From positions 46,978,982 through 47,042,981 of the forward strand of contig OX328127.1 in assembly GCA_946811695.1 (NCBI GenBank): DNA of 64,000 nucleotides, written 5' to 3'. The notes under the pieces were generated by a model. The model saw nothing but the letters and a program-made list of their open reading frames with translations. It was not told the DNA's origin and made no database searches. Below, piece after piece: positions 21,933-33,195 of this stretch. This stretch comes from Gonocerus acuteangulatus (Eukaryota > Arthropoda > Insecta > Hemiptera > Coreidae). A program made the translations under genes and the position numbers. Positions within the stretch are counted from its first letter, which is position 1, and every line of letters begins with the position of its first letter.

Positions 21933-22316
21933 TTAAAGTTCATGAAACGAAGTGAAGTTTTCAGACAGGTTTATATTTAACTTTCCGAATATAAAATAAA
22001 ACATTATAATATCTGGGCTCAGATTAGGCCACAAACTGTGGCCTCTCATAGCCACCTTATGAGCAAAGAAAAATCTTCTATTTGCTAAATTGTAACGTCC
22101 ATGCAACGAACGAAAGGAATGATGAAACGTACGTTGCCCTTTACACGAACAAGTCCTGCCGCCAGAAAGAGCTTCTAGGAAGAACTGTTCTACAATAAAA
22201 TCATGATAGAAAGAATTTGAATTTTCCTTATGAGAGGTTATCTCTACAATTAAAAATGACGTAATTATTACTTTGACCCTAATTTGCTGTAAATATTTAG
22301 GAGTATTTATGAACAT
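21933..22316 (-). pseudogene. Tc1/mariner-like transposase relic
   Basis: An open 127-codon minus-strand frame joins two blocks. KGQRTFHHSFRSLHGRYNLA resembles the N-terminal 'VQRxFRxHF' HTH segment of a group of insect mariner-type transposases. HSLWPNLSPDIIMFYFIFG resembles the 'WPPRSPDLTPxDFFLWG' block that precedes the last catalytic Asp. The whole catalytic middle is missing, so it looks like an internal-deletion derivative. It may be spurious: the match is by eye, and several key residues (P, R, W) are substituted. Confidence 0.4.
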
Positions 22317-24010
22317 CTTTATATAATTTTAAAAAAATAAATAAATATATGTAACAAATAAAAAAAAATGCAATAAAGTATATTAGTGAAAAATATTAAT
22401 GGTGGTAATACATTTTTTATCATATTAGCATTCATACTTTTTGCTATTTTACTTTCTTTTATTCTTAATTTTATAAGAAACATTAAGTAGACTTTACGTA
22501 CTTATATATTTGTGTGGGAATATATGTACTTAAATTCATTAATTTCGGACATAACTTATTATTTTCTAGTTTTGTTGTTATTGTCGTCACTCCCCTCCCA
22601 CTGTAGCAACGATAATGTTTCGAAACCTGACCTTACCCTTTCGTATTCAAAATACACGAAGACATCCTGTACACATGAAGTACTCATTGTACTGTGAATG
22701 CGACAGTCTAGTAGTTTTTCGTCCTTAAGTCCAGCACCCCAATTCACTCAAAAATAAAAGAGAAAGGAAGCAACTCGCTGGACTCGCGCCCAGAAATCTG
22801 CTTTTAAATAAATAAGTTAATAACTCAATTTAATAATTGTAACTGAGATAAAATAAAATTTAAAAAATGTCACATTCATCTGCCGTTTCAATCGACGCGC
22901 CTAGCATATTTTGTTAGAAATCATCAATTTGAATAGAACGATTCAGTTTTGATTGATCCAATTGCTTCGAGCGATCGTGATGAAGCCTACATAAGGCGTT
23001 GTTAATGCTAGGCGAATAACATAACACAGGTTTTATATAATTCACCATCTAGAAAGTCTTCCTTGACATTCTCAGTGGATTGTCGAAAGCCTGCGGTTTC
23101 ACACTTCCATATTGCTCCTTTTATACTCTTGCGCAAATATTCAACCACTCTTCAATATATCCAGTCCCACATTACGGGCTGTGGAGAATACGACATTGTA
23201 GGGTAATGTATTGTAGCTAACAAAAATAATACAAGAATAAAAAAATAAATGTTATCCTTTGAATGATAAGGAAGCTTTCGCAAAATATGGACAACTATCA
23301 GTTTGAAGAGTACATCCAATTTCCTTAACAAATGGAATGAAAATATAAATTGTTATTGGTTAACTACAGGAAGCGATATAATCTCGTATTTATAGATTGA
23401 AAAGCAATTTTTGATAGCAATGAAGCTCCCCCAATTTATAATAATAAAATAAAAATGTACAAGATCCAGACGCAATAGTTCCTGTTACACTGAATAATAT
23501 TCTTCCTGCCCATTACTCATAGATTGCTTCTTTCAAATGGACAATACGGAAAGATTCCTGCATCTAATTATCATTGCTTTTTAAAAATTTACAACCAGAG
23601 AAAGACCAGATTACTTATGTGTCCCGACACTTTTTTTTAATTTTTCATTGTGTTTAACGGCTTATCAACTATTAGGTTATTAAAGCTGAGCTGGTAACCA
23701 ATGTATGTAGGACTTTATGAACATATTTATAGCTCTGTATATAGAGAAAACGTTATATGCTGTATTATAATATTACAATTTATCCAGAATCCAGGATACT
23801 GAAAATGATTTCCAGAAGACCACCTACGTTTTCCCATTTCATTTCGCATAATTCTAATACACTATACCCACGCCCCTAGATATAAACCGGGAACAAAGGA
23901 TCCCTAAATGTATACCTCGGACAATAATCACGTGCGAAAGGAAACCAATGTATTATATTACCTGCGAAATTAAAGGATTTTAATGTATTTTATTACTTCT
24001 GAGGTAAGGT
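22317..24010. other. AT-rich non-coding stretch
   Basis: No gene or bounded repeat recognised. Confidence 0.5.
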
Positions 24011-24128
24011 GCGCTCTTTTAAAATGCTGAAGAGTAGTACCGGGCAATCGTGTCCACTAAACATGTTTAAAAGGATTTCGTGAGACACGGAATCGAACGT
24101 TTTTGAGTAGTCCATCGATATAAGCTCC
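24011..24128 (-). pseudogene. LINE reverse transcriptase fragment
   Basis: The minus strand reads MDYSKTFDSVSHEILLNMFS, the conserved 'D(Y/F)SKAFDxVxHxxLL' block of non-LTR reverse transcriptases. This includes the first catalytic aspartate region. The frame runs on for ~15 more residues and then decays. No FADD motif is found because the fragment ends toward 24,010. A SINE (24,257-24,420) and CA/TA repeats lie just upstream on that strand. Confidence 0.65.
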
Positions 24129-24165
24129 TATTAGTAAGGACTGTTTCATACTACGAGATGAGTTC

Positions 24166-24171
24166 ACACAC

Positions 24172-24232
<61 letters not shown>
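24166..24232. repeat. (CA)n/(TA)n microsatellite
   Basis: A short CA repeat passes into ~45 bp of TA repeats. Confidence 0.9.
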
Positions 24233-24239
<7 letters not shown>

Positions 24240-24256
24240 TTATTTGTAAGTAGAAT

Positions 24257-24420
24257 GTGCATCTAGGTTAATAGCGCCAGGCTATCTATAGATTGCCACA
24301 CTTACTACACAACCATCACGGAGCAGGGAATTTTTCCAACGAGCCCATAGATAAAAATTCAGGACCTTCTGCAGGTGGAACTCGAACGCGCTTTCATCCT
24401 ATCACTGGGAGGCCCTTTGA
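24257..24420 (-). mobile_element. tRNA-headed SINE, subfamily A
   Basis: On the minus strand: B-box GTTCGAGTTCC (complement 24376-24386), then a body with TTCCCTGCTCCGTGATGGTT and a tail ATCTATAGATAGCCTGGCGC. This is the same architecture as the copies at 5220, 35627 and 59299. Confidence 0.75.
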
Positions 24421-25892
24421 GGTCGTAATTGTCGCAAACGTCTTTTAGATATTTCGGAATTACCTTCTTGGATAAGTTTGACTAGAGCATAAACGGCCTG
24501 CAATGCTGTTACGTGATTTGTTTATGCTTTATATTTAGAGGGAAGACTTCGCCGGGTATTCAATCCTATGATGGAATTCCATTGGAAAAAGATAGAGCTT
24601 GGAGTGGAATTAAAGTTGGAATTAAGAGTAATTATTGAAATAAACTTTGGGAACAGGTTTAATTGTATTTTTATTAGTAATGACCTTTCTTAGGTTAGTT
24701 ATGTGAATTAAAATGTCTCTTTTATTCGCTCAAGGCCCTTAAGAAACCATTATAAAGCTTCAAAAATAAGGTGGAAAAAATTAGAGTATATTGACATTTA
24801 AATTCTTCAAATCTGATATGAACATAAATTTTGATACGTTAATAATGTTCAAATAAAGCGACACTGGGACCCACTAAATATATGATTAAATATGCAAGAA
24901 GTTATTACTGTAATTAAATATTATATTTCATTATATATTCCCCCAATGGCATTAATAAATTATAGGGTCATAGTGATGTTTCTGTACTTATCAGTTTATC
25001 ATGAAACGTGGATATTTAAAATAAGGCGTGCTCGATACATCAACTGTCAATAGGAGTTAATTCATATTTTGCTCTATTAACAAGAAAGCTAAGTTTCATT
25101 AACTCACTCGACTCCGAACTATGAGAAAAGTTGTACTTTGTATGAAAATGCTGGGCTCAACTCAATACACATCAGAATACTGTGGCAGCCAACTTGTTAA
25201 TAAAATAAATTACAATAATATTTAGAAATAGTATTACATTCTGATTAAACCTAATGTTAACATTGAATGTTCTCCAAGCTGTCAAGGTTGCCTCCCCCTG
25301 CAGGATAAAATCAACAGGGCCCGAAGCAATCTCCAATTCATATTTGATGCGATTCTCCAGGCTTGGCTTCCATCCAGTGGTAATTATTTAGCAAACCGAT
25401 CGGTTCGATGCTAACCTACATTACTATGAAATTATCTCAGCTACCAATTCCTCATTATTACTTACTTATGAGGTGAATATAAAGCCAGACTCACAGGAAT
25501 GGCAATATCTTACCGTGTTTCACATTGGGACACCTAAGAATTGAATCTCATAATTAGTTTCTTTCAAAGTTGCTATTTTTGCCATAACCATTAATTTAGA
25601 AACTCGATTTACTGTCAAGCAATTTTAAATACCACGTGAACTCAAATCCCCCAAGAAAAACGAAATTTTTAGTGGCGAAATTACCATAATGCCCAAAACG
25701 AGAAAACCACCCAATTGCACTGGTTCTTGAGGTTTCTTTGATAGTTCAAAAGAAACGCGTCATTGCGAACATAAAATACAATAATAAAAAATTTGATTTA
25801 TTTTGTTTTAATTCTTCACCTTTTGGTTATAAAACTATATTTTGTCCTCAATCAATTAGGAATAATATTCTTTTTGGTTATGTTTTAAAAGT
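24421..25892. other. Non-coding stretch
   Basis: Nothing clearly recognised. The minus strand at 24420-24560 is partly open and could be more of the LINE at 24,011, split by the SINE; I cannot establish that. Confidence 0.45.
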
Positions 25893-26225
25893 GGGCGAGG
25901 TTAGCTCAGTGGTAGAGCACTCGACTAATGAACTGGAGGACTCAGGTTCAAAATCCGAGCGTGCACTAAAAGATTTTGTCTTCTAGTGCCGTCCGTCGTT
26001 CGAGGGTTGGATTTGGGGTCCCAGATCGTCCCTAGGCTCACCCAGCCTTTAATTAATTAGTTAATTAATTAATTGGTACCTGCAAAGGGAAAAATCAGGC
26101 GGTCGGAGCATCTCCCTAGTGTGCCGTATGGTGAAGAATCAGATATACCTCTACAGAAACTGCCCCTCTGGGCCCTTGTGGCCTGTTACGGGACTGATTC
26201 ATAATTATAATTATTATTTTTTTTT
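25893..26225 (+). mobile_element. tRNA-headed SINE, third type (C)
   Basis: The head has an excellent A-box (TTAGCTCAGTGGTAGAGCA, 25901-25919) and B-box (GGTTCAAAATCC, 25944-25955) at normal spacing. The acceptor arms do not pair into a tRNA and no intact anticodon arm forms. A ~250-bp body follows (TCGAGGGTTGGATTTGGGGT, a TTAATTAAT repeat, GGCCTGTTACGGGACTGATT), then an ATT-rich end. The body does not contain the shared tail of subfamilies A/B/5S, so this is an independent family. Confidence 0.65.
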
Positions 26226-27484
26226 TAATCTGCCTAAAACCATTTAAAAAAAACGCTTTTAATAACTGGTCATTTTAAAAACAAACACTCATTTTACTGT
26301 TAACAGAAAAAACTAACAAACATAACCCTTTATTGAAACGTAACTAACTCTTCTGAAAATTCAATCTCTTTCTAGGTCATTAGGTTTTATCAAACCTAAT
26401 GTGTGAGTCTTTTATGCATGAAATTTATTCATATGATTAGATGAATACGGAACATGAAATAATTCCTGACCGTCATTTTTGTCTATCCAAAAACAGTTGT
26501 TTTTCCAGTTTTTTCGAAGACTCTTATAGACAGATCAAAGAAACTGGCTTCATTCGGTATAGCAGGGGAACTCATCCAAACACGTTTAAAGTGGCTTGAC
26601 TTCGGTAATTGGAGAAATTATAATAATTTCTCGAAAATCACAAAAACTACTGTGTATATTCTATTATTATTATTTTATGTTACGTTTATGTCAGGAACAT
26701 AAAATAAAAACTTCTTTTTTAAAGTCAGTAACAAATAAATATGTAAAAATATAAATAGGAAAATGATAAAAAAATGAAAACATTAATTTAAAACATAATA
26801 AGAATACAACAAATTTAGAAAAAATCCAGTAAACAAAAGGAGGGAATCATTAGTTATATTAAAAATAAAATAATTTATTGATATGATAAACAAGCCTTAT
26901 TTCTATATTGTAATAGCTAGTCAGCTAGTATACTTTTCATTTTCCTAGGTTTGTTGTGGGTCATATTTCTCCAGTCATGTTGCTATTTTTGTAGTACCTG
27001 CCTATGTATAATGTCTCGAGTAATTCTAGTCGTCAGTTTGAAGTATAGTTTTTCAACAGTCTAAACTTCTCTTTAAACCGTCAAATGAAGACTTACGCTT
27101 ATGTATTTACTATTTTGCGTAGTAAGAATTCTTATTGTTTTGAAAATAAAACGAGAGCGCGGCCTACGTGTCTCCTCGCGAGTATCCCCTAAAATTAGAG
27201 CCTATGAACTGTATCAGGCTGCGTGATAGACAGTTCACTTCCTTCCTCTATTGAAGAGATATTAGTAACCTATACGACTGCATAATTAAAAATATATGCA
27301 AAACCATGGAAGATATCAAGTGCTTGTAGCGTAATTATATTTGCGGGATAAAATCCAGAGTCTAAAAACGTCCGATTCGCAAGAACAGGTTCTTTTTAGT
27401 CTCCATATAATGATCATATCTGTTTTGATTTGAAAAGCAACTCTACCTTTATGAAACATTTTCTCCGTTCCTTAATGCTAACAC
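26226..27484. other. AT-rich non-coding stretch
   Basis: No gene or bounded repeat recognised. Confidence 0.5.
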
Positions 27485-27497
27485 ATTTTCATAAGAA
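27485..27497. repeat. 13-bp TSD, left copy
   Basis: ATTTTCATAAGAA recurs exactly at 28924-28936, bracketing the Penelope-like element. Confidence 0.85.
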
Positions 27498-27569
27498 ACG
27501 AAGACAAGGTATAGTTGGGATTCGCCTAGGAGAGAAACGTCAGACTTTCAGGAAGAAATCTGTATTCGG

Positions 27570-27604
27570 ACGTTTCGGCTGCACATTGGCAGCCTTCTTC
27601 AGCT
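27570..27604 (-). ncRNA. Hammerhead ribozyme-like motif
   Basis: On the minus strand, CTGAAGA (27596-27602) and GAAAC (27572-27576) flank a 6-bp stem II (GGCTGC/GCAGCC) and are followed directly by GTC. These are the invariant core boxes CUGANGA and GAAA of type I hammerhead ribozymes, which are known in Penelope-like elements. Helix III would be minimal, as is usual for retroelement hammerheads. Self-cleavage is inferred, not shown. Confidence 0.6.
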
Positions 27605-28146
27605 AAAAAAAATACAACTTATAAGAAAAAAAAATAAATATACAACTTGTAAGTAAAAAACAGGCAGAAATGAGCGTAGTATATACATCAAGACAATAAA
27701 TTTTAACCAATCTTATTTTTAAACAATGAAAATACGGTAGTTGGAAAGTAAACAGCATGTAGAAAGTAGTAAGTAAGCAGTACAACAAACTAATCAGTAC
27801 TAAAAAGGAACATTTTTCACATAGTGAGAAAATACAATCTATTCTATAAGTGAATACAATTTATAAAAATTAATATATAGATACGTACCACTAGAGAATG
27901 CCTAGGGGGGAGGGAGGAAGACCTCGAGGACAACTTTGGTAACCATGGTTGAATGTATGAGGGACAGCAACTACACAGGGGGTTTTTATAGTTTTGACTG
28001 GGGGAGGGGTGAGGAAGGGGTAAGTCGGTGAAGATGAAAGAAGTGCAATTGCTGGGTTGTAAAAGCGGGTTGTAAAGGTGTTAAGAGTTTTGGGACACAC
28101 AAGTAGAAAAATTGTCTGGAGCCTGGGAACAAAGATAAAAAGGAGG

Positions 28147-28790
28147 TCAGGACAATTTATGGAAGACGGCGGAGTAGGCAGGGGAGATGTTTTGTTTGTC
28201 GGTTTTGTAATTAATGTTATTGGGGTTTAAGTTAATGTGGACGCATTCGGAAATCTGTCGTTTTTTGGTGTTTCGTTCTGTGGAAAGTATTTTTGTGTCG
28301 TCAAAGTTGAAAGTGTGTTTTTTTGTTATGGCGTGTTTTGCGAGGGCGGATTTGTGGATTTCTTTGTTTTTTAATGTCCATTTGTGTTGTGTTATGCGGG
28401 AGTGAATATAATTTTTGGTTTCACCTATGTATACTGCATACAGGAGGGGGTTTGGCAGGGTATTTGGTAAACGCAGTGGGTGGTGCAGTCATAGGGAATG
28501 GGCTCTTTGAGTTTGGTGTAAATGTAGTTAGTTTGTTAGTGGTTTTTAACCCAAAGTTTAATGACGGGATGGCTTTTTTTAAAGTCCTTGTGAGTTTTTC
28601 AGTCAGTCCTGGTGTGTATGTCAGGGAACGAAATATCTGGGGGGAGGAGTCAAGGGAGGTATTGGGGGAGGTGGCATTGAAGGATGGGGATTTTATTTGC
28701 TTTATAAGCCGGTTTATGAGGTTGGGGGGGGGGGGGGGGGGGAATTGGTTAGTGTTAATATTTCGGTAGCTCTTTTCAAGTTTTCATTGT
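28147..28790 (-). pseudogene. Penelope-like protein: linker and GIY-YIG relic
   Basis: From high to low coordinates the minus strand reads a linker with SLTYTPGLTEKLTRTLKKAI, then CVYQIPCQTPSC, a -1 frame break, and YAVYIGETK (28440 down). It continues HSRITQHKWTLKNKEIHKSA, LAKHAI and FDDTKIL to a stop at 28147. This is the inter-domain linker plus a GIY-YIG endonuclease domain with the conserved YIG, Arg (SRI) and H..H residues. In full PLEs a reverse transcriptase of ~400 residues precedes it; none is present here. The G-run at ~28726-28742 cuts into the linker. The 148-codon plus-strand frame over the same bases is an antisense shadow. Confidence 0.8.
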
Positions 28791-28923
28791 GGAAGGACTC
28801 ATGGGATAAGGAAAGGGCGCGGCGAAGAAGGTTTCGAGCTACATTGATTGATTACTCCTAGCCAAAACCCAACTATACCTTGTCTTCGTATCTCTGCAAC
28901 GGCTAACTATCTCCATCTTCACT

Positions 28924-28936
28924 ATTTTCATAAGAA
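28924..28936. repeat. 13-bp TSD, right copy
   Basis: Exact repeat of 27485-27497. Confidence 0.85.
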
Positions 28937-29308
28937 GTTCATTAGGGTTTCAAATTATCAGTTTCCATAATTTCGCAACCGTTTCGAAGAAAAATTTACG
29001 AAAAACTGCAACAAAATTCTTTTTGTAATTAATCCACAACAAACCTCACAAAAATTTAAATAACTTAGATTCAATGATTTTTTTAACGTGTGAAAAAATG
29101 TTCTACCCAATCGGTCGTTTTTTATTTTTGGTTGATTGGAAAAGATAGAAAAATCGTAGTAAGGGGGAAAGTATAAATTTGATTAAATTACATATTACAA
29201 GGGCTCGAGTTACAAATTTTGATGGGTAGTTAGATACGGTTATTATTCATCGACTGCAGGGTTATTCCTCTCTTTCAGTGGTTTAGTCTCTAAAAAGCAC
29301 TCAAGGTT

Positions 29309-29319
29309 TAGTCTCTAAA
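29309..29319. repeat. 11-bp TSD, left copy, within a tandem duplication
   Basis: TAGTCTCTAAA matches 30226-30236. The same 25-bp stretch (GTTTAGTCTCTAAAAA + GCACTCAAG) is also tandemly repeated at 29281-29330. Confidence 0.7.
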
Positions 29320-30225
29320 AAAGCACTCAAGCTGACGTACTGGCTTGGACGGCTACAAGACAAAACCGACAGGACATAGACAAAGTTACATTACAAGATC
29401 TGCAAATCGAAGTAAGAAGGTTTATTACAGAAAAGTTGCAGAAATCGTGGCACATGACGACAGAAAACAAACTTCGCGAAATAAAACAGACGGTAGGTGA
29501 ATGGCCTTCAAGCAAAAGGGATAATAAAAGAGACGAAGTGATATTATGCCGCTTAAAAATTGGCCATTCCCGACTGACACACTCTTATCTCATGACAAGA
29601 CAGGACAGACCGACATGTACACAGTGTAACACACCGCTGACTATAAAGCACTTTCTTACTGAATGTTTACAGCGACAAAACTATGACTTACCTTACAATA
29701 TGACTGAATTACTCCGCGATGGAAGCAAATATATAGATAACATACTGAACTACCTCAACAAGACCAACCTACTAAACAAATTATAATTATAATTAAACAT
29801 GAACAAATTATAACAGGACATACACACATATATGTGTATGTATTTTATTTGTCTTAAAATGTTAAAACTATACAGCCGTACTATACTAAAATCTTACATT
29901 TGAGAATCTAAAACTAAAAGGAGTGTGAAACCTCCTTTAACCAACTTAATTGATTATTTGTATAAACTTTATGCATTATTATAATATTGATTTTTCATAT
30001 ATTCAAGTATATTGTAATATTGTACTCTCTTATAAATAGATGTATAATGAATTGCTAACCAATGTGTATATAAATTTCAATTTGTATATTTGGGCAAAAA
30101 TGTGTAAAATGAGATTGTATTTAATTAGATGTAATTTTTGTATGTATATTATATATGTAATTTTTGTTCTGAGCGAGTCGCCTTAGTTACGGTCGCTCAT
30201 AAATAAATAAATAAATAAAAATAAA
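29320..30225 (+). mobile_element. I-clade LINE, 5'-truncated, with 3' tail
   Basis: The unit begins inside ORF2, keeps the full C-terminus and 3' UTR, and ends in (TAAA)n after GAGCGAGTCGCC ... GCTCATAAATAAATAAA. An 11-bp duplication brackets it (29309-29319 and 30226-30236). Fragments of the same family occur at 8236, 9111 and 13566. Confidence 0.8.
29321..29785 (+). CDS. LINE ORF2 C-terminus (I-type), truncated
   Basis: The frame is open for 155 codons to TAA at 29783-29785 without an internal stop. In order it shows an RNase H/tail-type segment (RRFITEKLQKSW), the block KRDEVILCRLKIGHSRLTHS with YLM, and the zinc motif PTCTQCNTPLTIKHFLTEC (CX2C-X7-H-X4-C). It ends with a ~50-residue tail. 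This order is characteristic of ORF2 proteins of I-type and related LINEs, which run ~1,000+ residues with endonuclease, RT and RNase H; only the end remains. The intact frame and clean TSD mean the insertion is younger than the other family fragments here. It cannot be autonomous. Confidence 0.75.
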
Positions 30226-30300
30226 TAGTCTCTAAATAAACGTATGTGGAACTGTAACAGTGCTGATTCGGTATTAGGAACAACGAAATACCTATTGAAT

Positions 30301-30575
30301 GCAGTGACGGCTAAAAGGGAGGGCATGGGGGGATTACCCCCCCCTCCCAGAATGAACATTCATAATCTTTTTCGATTAAGTTAGAAAAATAAATTGTTTA
30401 GGCAAATTAATAGTAATAAGTTCTAATTAATATATGTTGTTAGTTTTTCAAATACTGCCTTAATGATTTCCAGGTGCCTGGTTATAACAATTTGATTCTA
30501 CACCCCCAGACACGGCGGTAAGCCCGTACTAAACTACCCCCCCCAGAAATGTTTGTCTAGAGCCGCCTATAAGAT
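30301..30575. mobile_element. Possible hAT-type MITE
   Basis: The left CAGTGACGGCT and right AGCCGCC (30567) resemble CAGTGGCGG-type hAT termini, with C-run segments near both ends (ACCCCCCCCTCCC; TACCCCCCCCAG). The right terminus is degraded and no 8-bp TSD is evident. Confidence 0.28.
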
Positions 30576-30955
30576 GTGGTGAATAGTGGCTGGCTTCATA
30601 CATAGGATGATGGTCTATTGTTATGTTATGGACATGAGTTAGGTTCGTATGGCCTATTCTCATTCATGAAAACATTACCTCTTCATGTCAGTTACCTCTG
30701 ATGGCACTTCTCCATGGTTCAGACAGTGGACTTAATGGTTCTTGTACAAATGCTAATGAGACGATCTCAGCCAGAGATAATCGTGTCTGATATTTCCAAA
30801 GTGTTTTCAATAAGTGTGCATTCTGCTCTAGTGAGGATTCCAGCGTCAATATCAAGGGACAACGAAGGTGCCCGACCTCAAAAATGCATCTCTCTTATTT
30901 TCAAAGACACCCTGGGTAAGGATGTTAAGGAAGCATATTAAGACATTCCTGCCTG
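30576..30955. other. Non-coding stretch
   Basis: A 75-codon plus-strand frame (30714-30941) is of mixed composition with no recognised motif. Nothing else seen. Confidence 0.4.
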
Positions 30956-31012
30956 TCGGACTTACAAATACAAACCACCACTACTAGCAGGACTCGAACC
31001 CAAACCTCATAA
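30956..31012 (-). repeat. tRNA-headed SINE fragment
   Basis: On the minus strand GGTTTGGGTTCGAGTCCTGC is a good B-box, followed by TAGTAGTGGTGG, as in subfamily B bodies. The shared tail does not follow. Confidence 0.5.
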
Positions 31013-31906
31013 CAATCTTCCATTCAAAACAGATTATTGTAAATCTTCAATAACATTGCCTTCTATATTAATAGTTAGTATCTTATAAATTGCCCGCGTA
31101 AAAATAGCAAAGAATAATAAAATTGATGTTTCTAAAAGCGAACTATCTCAATAGGAGTTCCTTTGTTGCTGAAGCTAGAAATAGATTCCGAGGTCAAGCG
31201 GTTTCTCAACTCATCTACGAACTAAACAACCAATACAGGATTAATATTTTCACCTGAAACGTGTGGATATCTTTTAACATTATTTTTGTTATTATATTTA
31301 TTTAATATTAATAAGTTTATTTAATTAATTGAGTATTTATTTATGTTAAAATGACATTTAATAAACAAATAAATATAATGTGTAAAATAAATCAATTTAT
31401 AAATATTTATTCATAATATATTGTACTAAATAAATCGAGCAATTGTTGCAATACAAGATAAAAAAAAAAATAAAAAAAAAAAAAAAAAATTTGATATTTA
31501 CCTAGTTCTTAACATTTTAATGTGCTCCATACCACTGTATATGAAGCAACCTTTAACATTGGACAAATGGTCTCATTTTGATAAAATTTGGCAAAATAAT
31601 TTATCTTAGGAAAACAACCGAATCAACCGGAATACTTTCAGAGCAATTCATGCGAAATAACTCGTTGAGCGCTCACAGTTTTTGTGTTAATAGTATTCCA
31701 GGTTCACTTCTTATAAGTACATTGGCAGGGGAAATTGAAAAAATTCAGGCTACTCCTTTAACTGTTTTGCGGAAAATGTGAAAAACAAAATGTTTTGTTT
31801 CTTGCAACAACCTCGAACCGACTTGAAACATTTTTATCAAACATTGTTTATTAAACATTTATTAATATAAAGGCATATTAACTTTGATTACTTTTGGAAT
31901 AGTGGA

Positions 31907-31951
<45 letters not shown>

Positions 31952-32364
31952 CAACTGCAATGCAAAGTTTTGGACGTTTCGTATAGGCTCTTAAATATTT
32001 GGACAACGGTCGCGAAATCGTGGTAAGTAAAAGGTTGTTATTTGAAAGCCTAATACATTTCGTACAAAAACATTTTTTTTTTCGCTCACCACACATTCGC
32101 CAAAACTATATTTTTTACTTTTGGGTATTGAATTGTGAAAAAGTTACTACGAAAAAGGTTTTGATAGGGCCACTTAAATAGCAGAAAACGGTGATTGAAT
32201 TTTTTTAAATTGTTGATTCCGTTCCATTCTGTGATATCCAGTCTTTTTTCTCTTTATGGTAGATTAATATTTCTTGGACACTAAATTTTACAATCAAATA
32301 CTCCACACTAAAGACATTAGCAGAAAAAGAAATATGAAGTTTATACAGATAAAATAAACTACAC

Positions 32365-32408
<44 letters not shown>

Positions 32409-33137
32409 GTTTCCTAGTTTAATAGTTCCCATCCGTGGGAATCCATGCAATCTTATGGTATAATTCGGTATGGTAAAGCAGAAGTTTTCACAGAAAATCT
32501 TTAAATTTTAGACCTATTGCAATTTTTCTTGCTAAAACCTAAAAAATAGTTTTAGCTTAGTTCCGTCCTGCCCCGGGGCATTAGTAAATCAAAGGGTAAA
32601 CATTATAATATTGCTTTAGATTTAATGGGTAAGTGTGACTGAGGATTGGCCACAATTGCGGCCATATTGCCAATGTTGGCTGATTATACAATCGGGAGCG
32701 TGGATTGGTAGGAGGGGGGGGCCAATGCTTGGGATTATGCTGTTATTGACGTAGGGCCAGGCTGGAAGGGTTTGGTGTTTCTATGCACCCGCATCTCTCC
32801 AATCTATAGAGCACACACTAAGTATGCTCATACAATCCACTGCACATAATGACTTACTCTCCCACCGATTCATTTATAGGCCATTTCATCGAAATTTTAT
32901 TAAATATTCATTGAACTTTTCAAACTATTTTTTTTTAATATTTATTAGTTTTAAATGAGAACAACAATCCTAAAAAGTATCGAATAAGCTTATAAATAAT
33001 TAATACTTCTATGAGACAATTATTTATTTTTAAATATTTGAACTAGTTTCTGTGCTCCCTAAAGACAGAAACATCTATTACCAAGGCCCGTGGTTTCGGC
33101 CAATAATGGTCATTTTATTAGTACATCAATATTATGA

Positions 33138-33142
<5 letters not shown>
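31013..33142. other. AT-rich stretch with poly(A) runs
   Basis: No gene recognised. A runs lie at 31460-31490, 31910-31950 and 32369-32405. A GC-richer patch at 32,560-32,860 has several ATTGG/CCAAT boxes but no evident exon. Confidence 0.5.

Positions 33143-33190
<48 letters not shown>
33143..33190. repeat. (TA)n microsatellite
   Basis: About 24 TA units. Confidence 0.95.

Positions 33191-33195
<5 letters not shown>

Larger units (their letters stand above)
27498..28923 (-). mobile_element. Penelope-like element, 5'-truncated, TSD-bounded
   Basis: Inverted ends AAGACAAGGTATAGTTGGG (27501) and the complement (to 28886) flank a unit bracketed by a 13-bp TSD. The minus strand carries the linker and GIY-YIG part of a PLE protein; the reverse transcriptase is absent. 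The left end contains a hammerhead-type motif. The right end adds ACGGCTAACTATCTCCATCT, as in the two other copies in the window. Confidence 0.85.

Noticed and set aside
25893..25967. Possible functional tRNA gene
   Set aside because: A- and B-boxes are good, but the acceptor and anticodon arms do not pair and a SINE body follows.
28323..28769. 148-codon plus-strand frame rich in V, G and F
   Set aside because: It is antisense to the Penelope-like linker/GIY-YIG relic, which has real domain similarity on the minus strand.
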